A DNA stretch of 64,000 nt from Alloyangia pacifica (GCF_900116195.1 NZ_FOZW01000002.1:545270-609269); one strand, 5' to 3'. Positions 40,862 through 51,642 are shown, counted from the first letter of the stretch. Notes: generated by a model from the letters alone, not told the origin. Numbers and translations are program-made.

Positions 40862-41743
40862 GCGAAGCCTCCTGTCGCAGCGCGTCGAGGCAGAGACGCG
40901 CGATGTCTTCAAGGGGGGCTGTCGGCAGGCGGGTCAGCCCCTGCGGGTCGGGCCTGAAACGGGTCGCGCCGTAGGTTTCGTTCGGTGTGGTCGAGACGGT
41001 GAGGCTCTGGCGCTCGAAGGCGAAGGCCGAGGGGCGGACCATGGCGAGCGCCGCGACCGGATCGTAGATCGCCATGCCGGCGCGCCCGCGTTTCAGCCCG
41101 ATGTCGAGATAGCCGCCAAGCAGGTCGGCAGTGAGCGGATCCGTCTGCGGCATGTCTTCTGGGCCGAAGATTGCCTGCCGGCAGATCATCAGGTCGATCA
41201 CGTCGAGCGGCAGCCCCGCACCGGCAACGATGGCCGCCGCCTCGGGATCGCAGAGCGCGTTGAACTCGGCGAGCGGCGAATGGTTGCCCGGCCCGTTGCT
41301 TCCACCCATCCAGACCAGCCGGGTGATGCGCGCGGCGGCCTCTGGGAAACGTTGCACCAGCAGCGCGATATTGGTCAGAGGACCGAGTGCGAGCACCTCG
41401 CGCCGTCCGTCCTGCATCAGCCATGCGGCCAGCGCCTCCACGGCATCGGCAGGCGGCTGAGCTCTGTCGACTTCGGGCAGGAAACGGCCACGGCTGTCCA
41501 TGCCCTTCTCGCCGAGGATCTCCTGCGCGGTCTCGACCTCTCGCACCAACGCCTTGTCGGCCCCTGCGTGCAATGGCGCGCCCAGCTCGTAAGCCTCGGC
41601 TGCACCGAGCGCGTTGGCGATGACCTGCGGCAGCGGCGTGTTGCCGGCGACCAGCGAGATACCTTCGACCGTCGCCCCGTAGTGGCGGAGTAGCAGCAGC
41701 GCCCAGAGGTCGTCGAAGCCGAAGTCGGTGTCGACCCAGAGTC

Positions 41744-41747
<4 letters not shown>
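40845..41747 (-). CDS. Inosine-uridine-preferring-type nucleoside hydrolase
   Basis: A 300-residue N-ribohydrolase. The N terminus WVDTDFGFDDLWALLLL is the calcium-binding DTDxGxDD motif; GPLTNIALLV, MGGSNGPGNHSPLAEFNALCDPEAA and the late IYDPVAA string complete the site. It cleaves nucleosides to base plus ribose. The operon also encodes adenine deaminase, so adenosine is a natural substrate. Overlaps of 4 bp with the ABC ATPase gene and 17 bp with ade show tight coupling of uptake and salvage. Confidence 0.93.
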
Positions 41748-42749
<1,002 letters not shown>

Positions 42750-42757
<8 letters not shown>

Positions 42758-43538
42758 AGCGAGAGAATCCCAGCAGGCGTTCGGCGGTGAAGACGATGGC
42801 GAGCGACATGAAGGCCAGCAGCGCCGAGAGCGCGGCGACAGAAGGATCGAAGGTGATCTCCATGTAGGCCAGCATGTCGATGGGCAGGGTGCGAACCCCG
42901 GGGCCAGAGAGGAACAGCGAGACCGGCACCTGGTTGAAGGAGGTGACGAAGCCGAGAATGAAGGCGGCGAGGACCCCGCCGCGGATGTTCGGCAGCACCA
43001 CCTTGGTGAAGGCCTGCAGGCGCGAACAGCCGAGCAGCACCGCGGCCTCTTCCATATCGGCCCGAAGGTTGGTCATCGACGAGGAGACAACCCGCACCGC
43101 GTAGGGCAACACCAGCGCCGTGTGCGCCATGAAGAGCGCCAGCGTGACGGTCACTCCGGTGGGCACCACCATGTAGCGCAAGAGGGCGAGGCCGACGATG
43201 ATCCCGGGCACGATGATCGGGGCTGCGACGATGGTGCGCACGGTCTCGGCCATCGGCAGGTCGTAGCGGTTGAGCGCATAGGCCGCGGGCACGCCAAGCA
43301 GCAGCGCCGCCAGCGTGCCGAAGACCGCCAGCGCCATCGACAGCAGGAAAGAGGCGCGGAAGCTCTCGACGGTGAAGACCTTGAGGTACCACTTGAGGGT
43401 CAGCCCCTCGGGCGGGAAGGCGAGATATTCGGTGTTCGAGGCCCCGGCGAGGATGATGATCAAGAACGGCCCGATCAGGAAGGTCAGCGTCAGACCCAGA
43501 ATGGACCAGTTGGCGAGGTGGCGCATGGAGGTGTTCAT
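42750..43538 (-). CDS. ABC importer permease, PotC-like (purine nucleoside operon)
   Basis: A 262-residue inner-membrane permease with about six helices and the EAA loop EEAAVLLGCSRLQAFTKVVLPNI. It lies 4 bp after the PotB-like permease gene and overlaps the ATPase gene by 8 bp. Confidence 0.92.
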
Positions 43539-43542
43539 GAGG

Positions 43543-44367
43543 TCAGTTCCGGGCGGTGGCGATGCGCTTCAGCAGCAGGTTCGCCGAGAAGGACATGACG
43601 ATGAGGATCATGGCGATGACGCTGGCCGAGACGAAATCGTTCGACACGTTGACGCGCTGGTAGAGCAGCGTTTCCAGCATCAGCACCTTCGAGCCGCCGA
43701 GGATCGCCGGGGTGATGTAGGCCGTCAGCGCACCGGTGAAGACCAGCGTGCCGCCGATGACGAGCCCTTCCTTGGTCAGCGGTAGGATCACCTTGAAGAA
43801 GACCTCGATCCAACTCGCGCCAAGCACCCGGGCGGCGGGGATCACGTCTCGCGGGATGTTCTCCATGGCCGACACGAGGCTGATGATCATCAGCGGCAGG
43901 AAGAGCTGCAGAAGGCCGAGGAAGACGGCGGTCTCGGTGAACAGCAGCCGCAGCGGCGTGTCCGACAGGCCGAGGCCGGTGATCGCCTCGTTGACGATGC
44001 CGGTGCGGCCGAGGATGACGATCCAGGCGTAGGTCCGGGCGACGGGCGAGATCATCAGCGGCAGCACGACCATGCCGAAGACCTTGCCACGCGACTTCGG
44101 CCCTAGGTTGACGATGCAGAAGGCGGCGGCATAGCCGATCACCGCCGCCGTGCCCGCGACCAGCGCGCCAAGTTTCAGCGTGCGCAGGAACACCGTGCGG
44201 TTCAGCGGCGTCGAGAAGAAATCGATGTACCCCTGCAGGGACCATCCGCCCGAGGTGCCCCGGAAAGCTTCGGAGAGCAGGATGGCCACCGGGACCAGAA
44301 AGAGAAGCGTTGAGAAGATGGCGGCCGGTAGCGCCAGCGCCAGCCCCTCGCGGGTGTTGCGAAACAT
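43543..44367 (-). CDS. ABC importer permease, PotB-like (purine nucleoside operon)
   Basis: A 274-residue permease with about six helices and an EAA-like loop (IPAARVLGASWIEVFFKVILPLT). It follows the binding-protein gene after 195 bp, the largest gap in the operon, which would let the binding protein be made in excess if transcription is attenuated there. Confidence 0.92.
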   Translation of the reverse strand: MFRNTREGLALALPAAIFSTLLFLVPVAILLSEAFRGTSGGWSLQGYIDFFSTPLNRTVFLRTLKLGALVAGTAAVIGYAAAFCIVNLGPKSRGKVFGMVVLPLMISPVARTYAWIVILGRTGIVNEAITGLGLSDTPLRLLFTETAVFLGLLQLFLPLMIISLVSAMENIPRDVIPAARVLGASWIEVFFKVILPLTKEGLVIGGTLVFTGALTAYITPAILGGSKVLMLETLLYQRVNVSNDFVSASVIAMILIVMSFSANLLLKRIATARN

Positions 44368-44562
44368 GATGCGTGTTCCCCTCTGTCTGGGGCGGGTGTC
44401 GGAATGCGCCCGGCCCGCGGGGCGGAGCGCTCGGATCGCAGGGGCCCGTCTTGGAGCCGCATGGGATCATGGAGTTCGGGGGCCATGGGCGCCGGAAAGG
44501 GGGCGGCGTCCATGGCCAGTCGCGGGGGCTGCAAGGGAGGGAGAGTGCCCCCGGCGATATGC

Positions 44563-45579
44563 TTACTGGATCACCTCGGCGTTCCACTGCTCGACCCAGC
44601 CCTCGCGCTTGTCGAGCACTTCGGCGGCCGGCATGATGTTCAGAGATTCAATGACATCCGCGCCATAGGTGAGGTTTTCGGCGGCCTCTGCGCTGAGCTC
44701 GACCTCCTTGTTGGCCGGGCTGTCGATCAGCATTTCGCCGATCTTGGTCTGTACCTCGGTCGAGAGCCAGTAATCCATGAACTGGTAGGCCAGCTCCTCG
44801 TTGCCGTTGCCCTTGGTCATGACCATCACGTTCATGCCGCCGGCCTGGCCTTCCTCGGGCTCGGCCCAGGCGAAGGGCAGGCCGGCGTCCTTGAAGCTGC
44901 CCCAGGCGAAGCGGCCCACGGGGGCGGCGATGACTTCCTGCTGGTTCATCAGCTGAACCAGTTCGGACGAGCGCGAGAAGAAGGTCACGATGTCGTCGGA
45001 ATGCGCGCCGATCTCGGAGATCACCGGCGACAGGTCACCCTCGATTCCCTCGGATTTGCCGAGCATCATGAGCGTCAGCGGGCCCTGCGTGGTGGTGATG
45101 TTGGGAAGAGCGACCTGCCCGGCCATCTCCTCGCCCAACAGATCGCCCCAGCTGGAAATATCCACGAGATCAGAGCGGTAAACGATGGAGCTCGCGTAGA
45201 ACGTGTAGCCGACGGCCATATTATCGCCAATGGGGTCCTTGGCGCTGTCGTAGAGCTTGTCGAAGTTGCTCAGCTTGGCGCTGTCGAGCGGTTGGATCAG
45301 GTCCTTGCGGGCCAGTGCCAGCGCGTCCTGCGTGGAGATCACAGCCATGTCGATCACCGGATCGGCGGCATTGGCTTCGATCTTTGCCATGCGCTCGACG
45401 CTGTTGCCGGTCTCGACGACCAGCTTGCAGCCGCAGATCGCCTCGAAGGGATCGTAGAGCGCTTCGCGGTACTCGTCCTGCGCGAAGGAATAGACCGAGA
45501 TGGTCAGCGTCTTGTCGGCCGCATGGGCGGCGGAGCCGAAGAAGCTGGCCAGCGCGAGGATCGAAAGGGTGGATTTCAT
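44563..45579 (-). CDS. ABC solute-binding protein (purine nucleoside operon)
   Basis: A 338-residue periplasmic binding protein of the PotD/iron-binding family 1 type. A Sec signal peptide (residues 1 to about 20, ending GSAAHAAD) is visible; there is no twin-arginine motif, unlike the other PotD-type protein in the window. The ATG at 45579 has GGAGT upstream; an in-frame GTG three codons earlier is less likely. Residues FEAICGCKLVVETGN contain a Cys pair. It is second in the operon, 35 bp after lacI. The ligand is inferred from downstream enzymes only. Confidence 0.88.
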   Translation of the reverse strand: MKSTLSILALASFFGSAAHAADKTLTISVYSFAQDEYREALYDPFEAICGCKLVVETGNSVERMAKIEANAADPVIDMAVISTQDALALARKDLIQPLDSAKLSNFDKLYDSAKDPIGDNMAVGYTFYASSIVYRSDLVDISSWGDLLGEEMAGQVALPNITTTQGPLTLMMLGKSEGIEGDLSPVISEIGAHSDDIVTFFSRSSELVQLMNQQEVIAAPVGRFAWGSFKDAGLPFAWAEPEEGQAGGMNVMVMTKGNGNEELAYQFMDYWLSTEVQTKIGEMLIDSPANKEVELSAEAAENLTYGADVIESLNIMPAAEVLDKREGWVEQWNAEVIQ

Positions 45580-45614
45580 GGCAGTCACTCCGTGTTGGTC
45601 GGGATCGTGGGTGG

Positions 45615-46565
45615 TTATCTCGGGGCGGCGGTGGAGGCGCGCGGCACCAGTTGCATGGGCACCGCGTGACCGGTTTCGGGGCGCTCCGCACCGGCGATCA
45701 GACCGGTCAGAACCTCGAGTGCGTGTTCGGCGATGGCGCTCACGTCCTGCGCCGTGGTGGTCAGCGCCGGGTGCATGGCGGTGGCAAAGGGCAGGTCGTC
45801 GAAACCGGTGAGGCTGACGTCTTCCGGCACCGAAAATCCAGCGCGGGACAGCTCGGACAGCGCGGAAAGCGCAAGCAGATCCGAGGTCGCGAGGATCGCC
45901 GTCGCACCCTGCCCCACCAGTCCCGGCAGCGCCGTCAGCCCGGCATCGCCCCAGGCCGTTTCACTCCGAACGCTCGGGCCCAAACCCTCGCGCATGCCGC
46001 GCATGCGGTCCTGCTGCACGTCCGAGACCCGGTCACCGCCGAGCAGAACGACGTGACCGTGTCCCAGTTCGCGGATATGCGCGCCGATCAAGGCACCGCC
46101 GCCGATGTGATCGGCCGAAACGGTGTTGCGCGGGTCGCGCGCGGTGTTGATCGTCACCATCGGCAGGCCGGGCGCCTCGGGCGAGGTGCCCTTCTGCGGC
46201 ACGACAACCACCCCGTCGACCCCGCGTCCCACAAGCTGTTGCAGAGCCTCGGTCTGGCGGGTCTCGCTGCCGCGCGAGTCGGCGATGAGAATGCCGAGAC
46301 CGCGCGCCTCGGCGGCGATCGACAGGTTCTGCGCGATGCGCGGGAACAGCGGGTTGGTTAGATCGGGCATGACGAGGCCGATGATACCACTTTGGCCGGT
46401 CTTCAGTGCGCGCGCGGCGCTGCTGGGCCGATAGCCGAGTTCATCTGCCCGGGCGCGGATGCGGTCGGCCAGATCCTTCGACACGCGCCCCTTGCCGGTG
46501 AGCGCGTTCGAGACCGTGGCGGCCGAAACCCCGATATCCTGTGCGATCTGCTTGATGCTGGCCAT
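45615..46565 (-). CDS. LacI-family transcriptional repressor
   Basis: A 316-residue repressor. The N-terminal helix-turn-helix and hinge are visible (MASIKQIAQDIGVSAATVSNAL, then GYRPSSAARALKTG), followed by a periplasmic-binding-like ligand domain (GIIGLVMPDLTNPLFPRIAQ; SLTGFDDLPFA). It is the first gene of the operon for nucleoside uptake and breakdown and lies directly downstream of an inverted repeat with LacI-type half sites, so it probably represses itself and the operon until a purine or nucleoside is present. Confidence 0.93.
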   Translation of the reverse strand: MASIKQIAQDIGVSAATVSNALTGKGRVSKDLADRIRARADELGYRPSSAARALKTGQSGIIGLVMPDLTNPLFPRIAQNLSIAAEARGLGILIADSRGSETRQTEALQQLVGRGVDGVVVVPQKGTSPEAPGLPMVTINTARDPRNTVSADHIGGGALIGAHIRELGHGHVVLLGGDRVSDVQQDRMRGMREGLGPSVRSETAWGDAGLTALPGLVGQGATAILATSDLLALSALSELSRAGFSVPEDVSLTGFDDLPFATAMHPALTTTAQDVSAIAEHALEVLTGLIAGAERPETGHAVPMQLVPRASTAAPR

Positions 46566-46583
46566 TCCGTATCCTCTTTGGTG

Positions 46584-46633
46584 AAACGATTAATCAGCGA
46601 GTTTTCCGCCGGTCAATGGGTAATTAATCGTTT
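46584..46633. promoter_or_regulatory. Paired LacI-type operator half-sites upstream of lacI
   Basis: AAACGATTAAT (46584-46594) and its exact reverse complement ATTAATCGTTT (46623-46633) have centres 39 bp apart. Each contains a near-palindromic AA-x-CG-x-TT core usual for LacI-family repressors. They lie 19-68 bp upstream of the lacI start, where the promoter should be. Confidence 0.6.
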
Positions 46634-46868
46634 AATCAACCTCGAAGCGCTTCGGCTGCGCATTTGCACAAAAATCGTGCGGAACTTGCCAAAGGCGGCA
46701 TCCTCCCAGCGCCCGCGGCACCCTGCCCAGAGAGCTCAAGCACCTGTCCGGACGGCGCCTGAAAGCCGTGCCCCGCGTCAAAGCGCCCGTGCCCGCCCTG
46801 TGGATTGGGCTGGCGAAACGAAGCAAAACCTTTCAAAATGAAAAAGATAGGCGGGAGTGCGGCGGCCC

Positions 46869-47990
46869 ATGGGTACGCAGGGTTTGCAAGTCGAGCGAGG
46901 AGAATCGGGGCCCGAGGAGGTGATCGGCCTTTCCGGTGCGCTGACCGTGCAGCACCTTGCGGCTCTGCATGCAGAGCTGGAGGTCGCACCGCCACACGCG
47001 CTCATCGACCTGACGGGCGTCACCAGGATCGACACCGCCGGAGCCTGGGCGCTTGCCGAGTTCGAGCAGCGCGTCTCGGCGGCGGGGGGCGCGGTGCAAT
47101 ACCGCGGCGCCACCGAGGGTGCCGAATTGCTGCTGAGCACCGTGCGCCGCGCGATGCCGATCGCGGAAGAGCTCCCGGCCCGGCCCGGCGGTATCCATGC
47201 ACTGCTCGAGACGACCGGGCGCCGGGTCATGGGCGCGGCGGGTTTTCTCGGCGGGTTGCTCGAATACCTCGGGCTGTTTCTCGCCGGACTGTTCCGCGTC
47301 ATGCGGCATCCACGTGAGTTTCGCTTCACCTCGCTCGTCGCCCATTGCGACGACGTGGGGCTCAAAGCGGTGCCGATCGTCTCGCTCATGGCCTTCCTGA
47401 TCGGTGTGGTACTGGCCTTTCAGGGCGCGACCCAGCTGCGGCAGTTCGGAGCCGAGGTCTTTGTGGTCGATCTCATCGCCATCTCGGTGCTGCGCGAGCT
47501 GGGGATCCTGCTCACCGCGATCATCGTCGCGGGGCGCACGGCCTCGGCCTTCACCGCTGCCATCGGCTCGATGAAAATGCGGCAAGAGATCGACGCCATG
47601 CGCACGCTCGGGCTCGATCCGGTGACCGTGCTCTTCGTGCCGCGCATCCTCGCCCTGCTGCTGATGCTGCCGATCCTCGGGCTGATCGCGGATCTCATGG
47701 GGCTGTTCGGCGGCGCGCTGATGTCTTGGATCGAGCTCGGCATCTCGCCATCGATGTTCCGTACCCGGCTGGTCGCCGATGTCGACGTGAGCAACGTGAT
47801 CGTCGGGCTGGTCAAGGCGCCGGTCTTCGCGGTGATCATCGGCGTGGTCGGCTGCCACGCCGGAATGCAGGTGAAGGGTGACGCGGAATCGCTGGGCCGG
47901 ATGACCTCGAGCGCGGTGGTCACGGCGATCTTCGCAGTGATCGTCGCGGATGCGCTTTTCTCGATCTTCTTTGCCGAGGTGGGGCTGTGA
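46869..47990 (+). CDS. mlaE: MlaE/YrbE-family lipid ABC permease with N-terminal STAS domain
   Basis: A 373-residue inner-membrane permease for phospholipid transport between membranes. Residues 1 to about 95 form a STAS domain (HALIDLTGVTRIDTAGAWALAEFE), the role played by separate MlaB in E. coli, fused to the MlaE core with its helices (VSLMAFLIGVVLAFQGATQLRQFGAEVFVVDL; GRTASAFTAAIGSMKMRQEIDAMRTLGLDP). The ATG at 46869 or a GTG at 46857 could be the start. It overlaps the ATPase gene by 4 bp. Confidence 0.93.
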   Translation: MGTQGLQVERGESGPEEVIGLSGALTVQHLAALHAELEVAPPHALIDLTGVTRIDTAGAWALAEFEQRVSAAGGAVQYRGATEGAELLLSTVRRAMPIAEELPARPGGIHALLETTGRRVMGAAGFLGGLLEYLGLFLAGLFRVMRHPREFRFTSLVAHCDDVGLKAVPIVSLMAFLIGVVLAFQGATQLRQFGAEVFVVDLIAISVLRELGILLTAIIVAGRTASAFTAAIGSMKMRQEIDAMRTLGLDPVTVLFVPRILALLLMLPILGLIADLMGLFGGALMSWIELGISPSMFRTRLVADVDVSNVIVGLVKAPVFAVIIGVVGCHAGMQVKGDAESLGRMTSSAVVTAIFAVIVADALFSIFFAEVGL

Positions 47991-48793
47991 CCACCGCCGA
48001 GGCAAACGACACGATCATCCGTGTGCGCGGGCTGCGCACGCAGTTCGGCAGCCACGTGGTGCACGACGGTCTCGATCTCGACGTGCGGCGCGGCGAGATC
48101 CTCGGCGTGGTCGGCGGCTCGGGCACCGGCAAATCGGTGCTGCTGCGCGCCATCACCGGTCTGGACAGGCCGGCGGCGGGCCGGATCGAGGCCTTCGGGA
48201 CCGAGGTGCTGGACGCCTCCGCCGAAGAGCGTGCCCGGCTCGACGACCGCTGGGGGGTGATGTTCCAGGACGGCGCGCTGTTTTCCTCGCTCACCGTGCG
48301 CGAAAACGTCGAGGTGCCCTTGCGCCGCATTCCGGATCTGTCGCCCGAACTCCGCCGCGCACTGGCGGAGCTCAAGATTTCCCTCGTCGGGCTGCCCTAC
48401 CGCGCCGGTGACGCCTACCCGTCCGAACTGTCGGGCGGCATGCGCAAGCGTGCGGGCCTGGCGCGGGCGCTGGCGCTCGACCCCGAGATCGTCTTTCTCG
48501 ACGAGCCCACCGCCGGTCTCGACCCCATCGGCGCCTCGGCCTTCGACGCGCTGATCAACACGTTGAGCGAGTCCCTGGGTCTGACCGTCTTTCTGGTCAC
48601 CCATGATCTCGACACGCTTTACGCAACCTGCGACCGTGTCGCCGTTCTGGCCGAGAAGCGCGTGCTGGTGACCGGAACGCTGGCGGATATGCTGGAGGTC
48701 GACCACCCCTGGGTGCAGGAATATTTCACCGGTCCGCGTGCACGGCTCGCGCGCGCTGCGGACCGGCCCAACGCAGAGACCGAGGCTGACTGA
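47987..48793 (+). CDS. mlaF: MlaF-type ABC ATPase
   Basis: A 268-residue ATPase that powers the lipid transporter. Walker A is GGSGTGKSVLL, the signature LSGGMRKRAGLARAL is the MlaF form (GMRKR), and Walker B is IVFLDEPTAGLDP. The start is GTG at 47987, overlapping the permease stop. The next gene begins 2 bp after its stop. Confidence 0.93.
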   Translation: MTTAEANDTIIRVRGLRTQFGSHVVHDGLDLDVRRGEILGVVGGSGTGKSVLLRAITGLDRPAAGRIEAFGTEVLDASAEERARLDDRWGVMFQDGALFSSLTVRENVEVPLRRIPDLSPELRRALAELKISLVGLPYRAGDAYPSELSGGMRKRAGLARALALDPEIVFLDEPTAGLDPIGASAFDALINTLSESLGLTVFLVTHDLDTLYATCDRVAVLAEKRVLVTGTLADMLEVDHPWVQEYFTGPRARLARAADRPNAETEAD

Positions 48794-48795
48794 CC

Positions 48796-50514
48796 ATGGA
48801 AACCCGCGCAAACTACGTGCTTGTCGGAGCCTTCGCCATCGCGGGGTTCCTGGGCCTGCTCGGCTTCCTGCTGTGGTTCGCCAATGTCGAGCTGGACCGG
48901 CAGTTCGACTATTACGACATCGACTTTTCCTCGGTCTCGGGGCTGTCCGTGGCGTCCGAGGTGCGGTTTGCCGGGCTCCCCGTGGGACAGGTGGTGACAC
49001 TCGGTCTTTCGCCCGAACAGGACGGCAGGGTTCGGGTCCGCATCGAGGTCGCTGCAGGTACGCCGGTCCGCAGCAACAGCACCGCCACGATCGAGGCGCA
49101 GGGTGTCACCGGTGTCGGCTATGTGAGCATCACTCCGGGCAGCCCCGGCGCGCGGCTGCTTTCGGACCAGGGCGGCGAAGCTGTGCCGAAGATCGAGGCG
49201 GGCCAGTCGGCGCTGCAGTCGCTGACCGAGTCCGGTCCCGAGATCCTCGACGAGACGCTCGAGCTGGTGCGCGGGCTGCGCCGTATGCTGGGCAACGAGA
49301 ACCAGCAGCGGGTCTCGACGATCCTTCTCAATGTCGAACAGGCGTCCGGTGAGCTGTCGGAGACGCTGCAGGATATCTCCAGCGTGACCGGCGCGGTCTC
49401 GACCTTCGCCGACCAGATGGATCGCTTCAACCAGAGCATCGACGGCATGACCGGCGATGTCGCGGGCGTGATGACCGAGGCGCAGGAGGCGCTGGCCTCG
49501 ATCCGGGCGCTGTCGGAGGATGCGCGTGGTCTGGTCACCCAGGGCACCGGCACAGCTCAGGCCGCCGAGGCCTATATCACCGACCGGCTCGGCCCAGCGA
49601 CCGACCAGCTGCAATCCTCGGTGGCGGAGATCGAAACCCGTTTTGCCGCGCTCAGCGCCCGCGCCGAGACACTCGCGGAAACCTTCACCGAGACCGGCAC
49701 CGCCGCCACCGCACGACTGAACGAGGCGCAGCAGACGCTGGCCTCGGTCGACGGGCTGATCGCCGAGCTGTCGCAGACCTCGCGCAGCGTCGATGGCGCG
49801 GCGCAGCGTCTCGACGGGCTGCTGGCCGGCGACACCGCCGCGCTGATCGCCGAGCTGCGCACCGCCACCACCGAGGCCACCGAGGTGATCCGCGGCTTCG
49901 GCGACACCACGGGCGCTGATCTGACCGCCATCTTCGAGGACATCCGCAGCGCGACGCGCTCCGCCGTGCAGACCATCGACACAGTGGGGGCCGACCTCAG
50001 CTCGGCCTCCGGGCAGCTCGACGGGCTGGCGGGACAGGCCTCCGCGACGCTGGAAGCCGCACGCTCGACCTTTGCCGCCGCCAACGAGACGCTCTCGGCG
50101 ATCAATGGCACGCTGGAGACCGGCGACCGGGCGCTCTCGGCAGCCGAGCGTGCATTTGACGGGGCCGACCGCGTGATCAACGAGGAGGCCCTGCAGATCA
50201 CCGCGCAGCTGCGCCAGACGCTCGCCGCGCTGGAAACGGCGGTCGGCGCGGTGTCGGAGCAGATCCCCGAGATCACCGGCGAGCTGCGCGCCGCCAGCCG
50301 CTCGGCGGCGGCGGCCTTCGCCGGGCTCGAGGGCGCAGTGGGCGACACCCGCCCCGCGCTGCGCGACTTCAGTGCCACCGCCCTGCCCCAGTTTGCCCGG
50401 CTCGCGGCCGAGGCGCGCGCCCTGATCGATAACCTCGATGCGCTGACCACGCAGCTGCGCCGCGATCCGAGCCGTTTCTTCCTCGATGACCGCGCCCCCG
50501 AATACCGAAGGTAA
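48796..50514 (+). CDS. MCE/MlaD-family lipid-binding protein with long C-terminal coiled region
   Basis: A 572-residue periplasmic protein anchored by one N-terminal helix (YVLVGAFAIAGFLGLLGFLLWF). A single MCE domain follows (about residues 38-118; FSSVSGLSVASEVRFAGLPVGQV, GVTGVGYVSITPG), then more than 430 residues rich in Ala, Thr, Glu and Ser in heptad-like runs, which suggests a long helical barrel or coiled coil. E. coli MlaD is only about 183 residues, so this version could span much more of the periplasm, as LetB and PqiB do by other means. Confidence 0.9.
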   Translation: METRANYVLVGAFAIAGFLGLLGFLLWFANVELDRQFDYYDIDFSSVSGLSVASEVRFAGLPVGQVVTLGLSPEQDGRVRVRIEVAAGTPVRSNSTATIEAQGVTGVGYVSITPGSPGARLLSDQGGEAVPKIEAGQSALQSLTESGPEILDETLELVRGLRRMLGNENQQRVSTILLNVEQASGELSETLQDISSVTGAVSTFADQMDRFNQSIDGMTGDVAGVMTEAQEALASIRALSEDARGLVTQGTGTAQAAEAYITDRLGPATDQLQSSVAEIETRFAALSARAETLAETFTETGTAATARLNEAQQTLASVDGLIAELSQTSRSVDGAAQRLDGLLAGDTAALIAELRTATTEATEVIRGFGDTTGADLTAIFEDIRSATRSAVQTIDTVGADLSSASGQLDGLAGQASATLEAARSTFAAANETLSAINGTLETGDRALSAAERAFDGADRVINEEALQITAQLRQTLAALETAVGAVSEQIPEITGELRAASRSAAAAFAGLEGAVGDTRPALRDFSATALPQFARLAAEARALIDNLDALTTQLRRDPSRFFLDDRAPEYRR

Positions 50515-50518
50515 CGCC

Positions 50519-51139
50519 ATGCTCCCGAGATCTTTCCTGCCCGCCCTCCTGCTTGCCCTCGGCACCTCCGGCTGCGCCGCGATCTCGGCGCTCGACAGCG
50601 CCTCCGAGCCGCTGGACATCTACGAGTTGCAGACCCCGGTCATCGAGGGGGCCGCGCGGCGCGGCTGGGCCGAACTGGTGGTCGAGGAGCCGATCGCCAG
50701 CGGCGCACTGAGCACCGACCGGATCATGATCCGGCCCGGCCCGCTGCAGGCGCAGTACCTGCCCGGCGCGCGCTGGTCCGACGAGACGCCCGCGATGCTG
50801 CAGACGCTGCTGGTGCGCAGCATCTCCGAGACCGGAGCCTTCGCCTCGGTGGGACGCGCGCCGCTCGGCGGTCAGGGCGACTACGCGCTGCTTGGAGAGC
50901 TGACCGATTTCCAGGCCGAGAGCTATGGCACGGACGCCCCCGTCACCGTGCACCTGCGCTTGATGCTGCGGCTGGTGCGGGAACGCGATTCCTCGGTGGT
51001 GGCGAGCCGGACCTTTGAGGTGCGCCAGCCTGCGGCCGATGACGAGACTGCCAGCCTCGTGCCGGCCTTCGACCTCGCCGCCCGGAAGATGGTGTCGGAG
51101 ATCCTGCCCTGGGCGGCGCGGGCCGGCGGCGGCGCCTGA
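50519..51139 (+). CDS. ABC-type transport auxiliary lipoprotein (PqiC-like)
   Basis: A 206-residue lipoprotein. The signal ends TSGC with Cys19. The body (DIYELQTPVIEG; WAELVVEEPIASGALSTDRIMIRPGP; GDYALLGELTDFQAESYG) matches the auxiliary component found with MCE systems, which probably docks the MCE tunnel at the outer membrane. It starts 4 bp after the MCE gene, with GAAGG before the ATG, and completes a four-gene operon of STAS-permease, ATPase, MCE protein and lipoprotein. Confidence 0.88.
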   Translation: MLPRSFLPALLLALGTSGCAAISALDSASEPLDIYELQTPVIEGAARRGWAELVVEEPIASGALSTDRIMIRPGPLQAQYLPGARWSDETPAMLQTLLVRSISETGAFASVGRAPLGGQGDYALLGELTDFQAESYGTDAPVTVHLRLMLRLVRERDSSVVASRTFEVRQPAADDETASLVPAFDLAARKMVSEILPWAARAGGGA

Positions 51140-51183
51140 GCTTCACGGCCCATCACGAATTTTCCCTGCGTCACTTGGCGTGG

Positions 51184-51212
51184 CTGACAGAACCGCGGCG
51201 ACGCCCTATACT
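51184..51212 (+). promoter_or_regulatory. Candidate sigma-70 promoter
   Basis: CTGACA (51184-51189) and TATACT (51207-51212) with a 17-bp spacer, about 43 bp upstream of the small gene at 51255. Both hexamers match the consensus at most positions. Confidence 0.55.
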
Positions 51213-51254
51213 GGAGACCTGTCGAGACAGAGGCTTTTCCTGGGGAGGAGACGC

Positions 51255-51539
51255 ATGGCTTCCGCATCACGACGACTTCTGATGAAAACTTACGCCGCCT
51301 GGATCGAGGCGGACGAGGCGTTCCGCGCGGCGCAGCGCAATCTCCGCGGGTTCTTTCCCGGCACGCAGAGCCATCTGTCGGTGCAGATCGGCAATCGCGG
51401 CTCGCGGGTCCGGCAACTCTACAACGCCCGACAGAGGGCGCTGGAGAAATTGCAGCTCGCGCGACGGCAGGCCCTGATGGAGCGCGAAGCGCGGCGCGGT
51501 GGCGCGCGCGTGCACCTTTTGCTGGTCTACGCGGGCTGA
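51255..51539 (+). CDS. Hypothetical small basic protein (94 residues)
   Basis: Preceded by a near-perfect GGGGAGGAG site and by a sigma-70-like promoter at 51184-51212, so it is a real gene with its own transcript. The protein is Arg- and Ala-rich and largely helical (RRLLMKTYAAWIEADEAFRAAQ; LYNARQRALEKLQLARRQAL), with FFPGTQSHLSVQ in the middle. No family recognised. It lies between the lipid-transport operon and the choline transporter terminator. Confidence 0.72.
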   Translation: MASASRRLLMKTYAAWIEADEAFRAAQRNLRGFFPGTQSHLSVQIGNRGSRVRQLYNARQRALEKLQLARRQALMEREARRGGARVHLLLVYAG

Positions 51540-51642
51540 GCGCCGCGCAGATCCACCAGCACAGCCAAAGCCAGAGGGTGCCCGCCAGCCTGCCGGTTCT
51601 CTTAAGATGCCGGTTTAACGGGGCACCTTTATATGAGCACTC

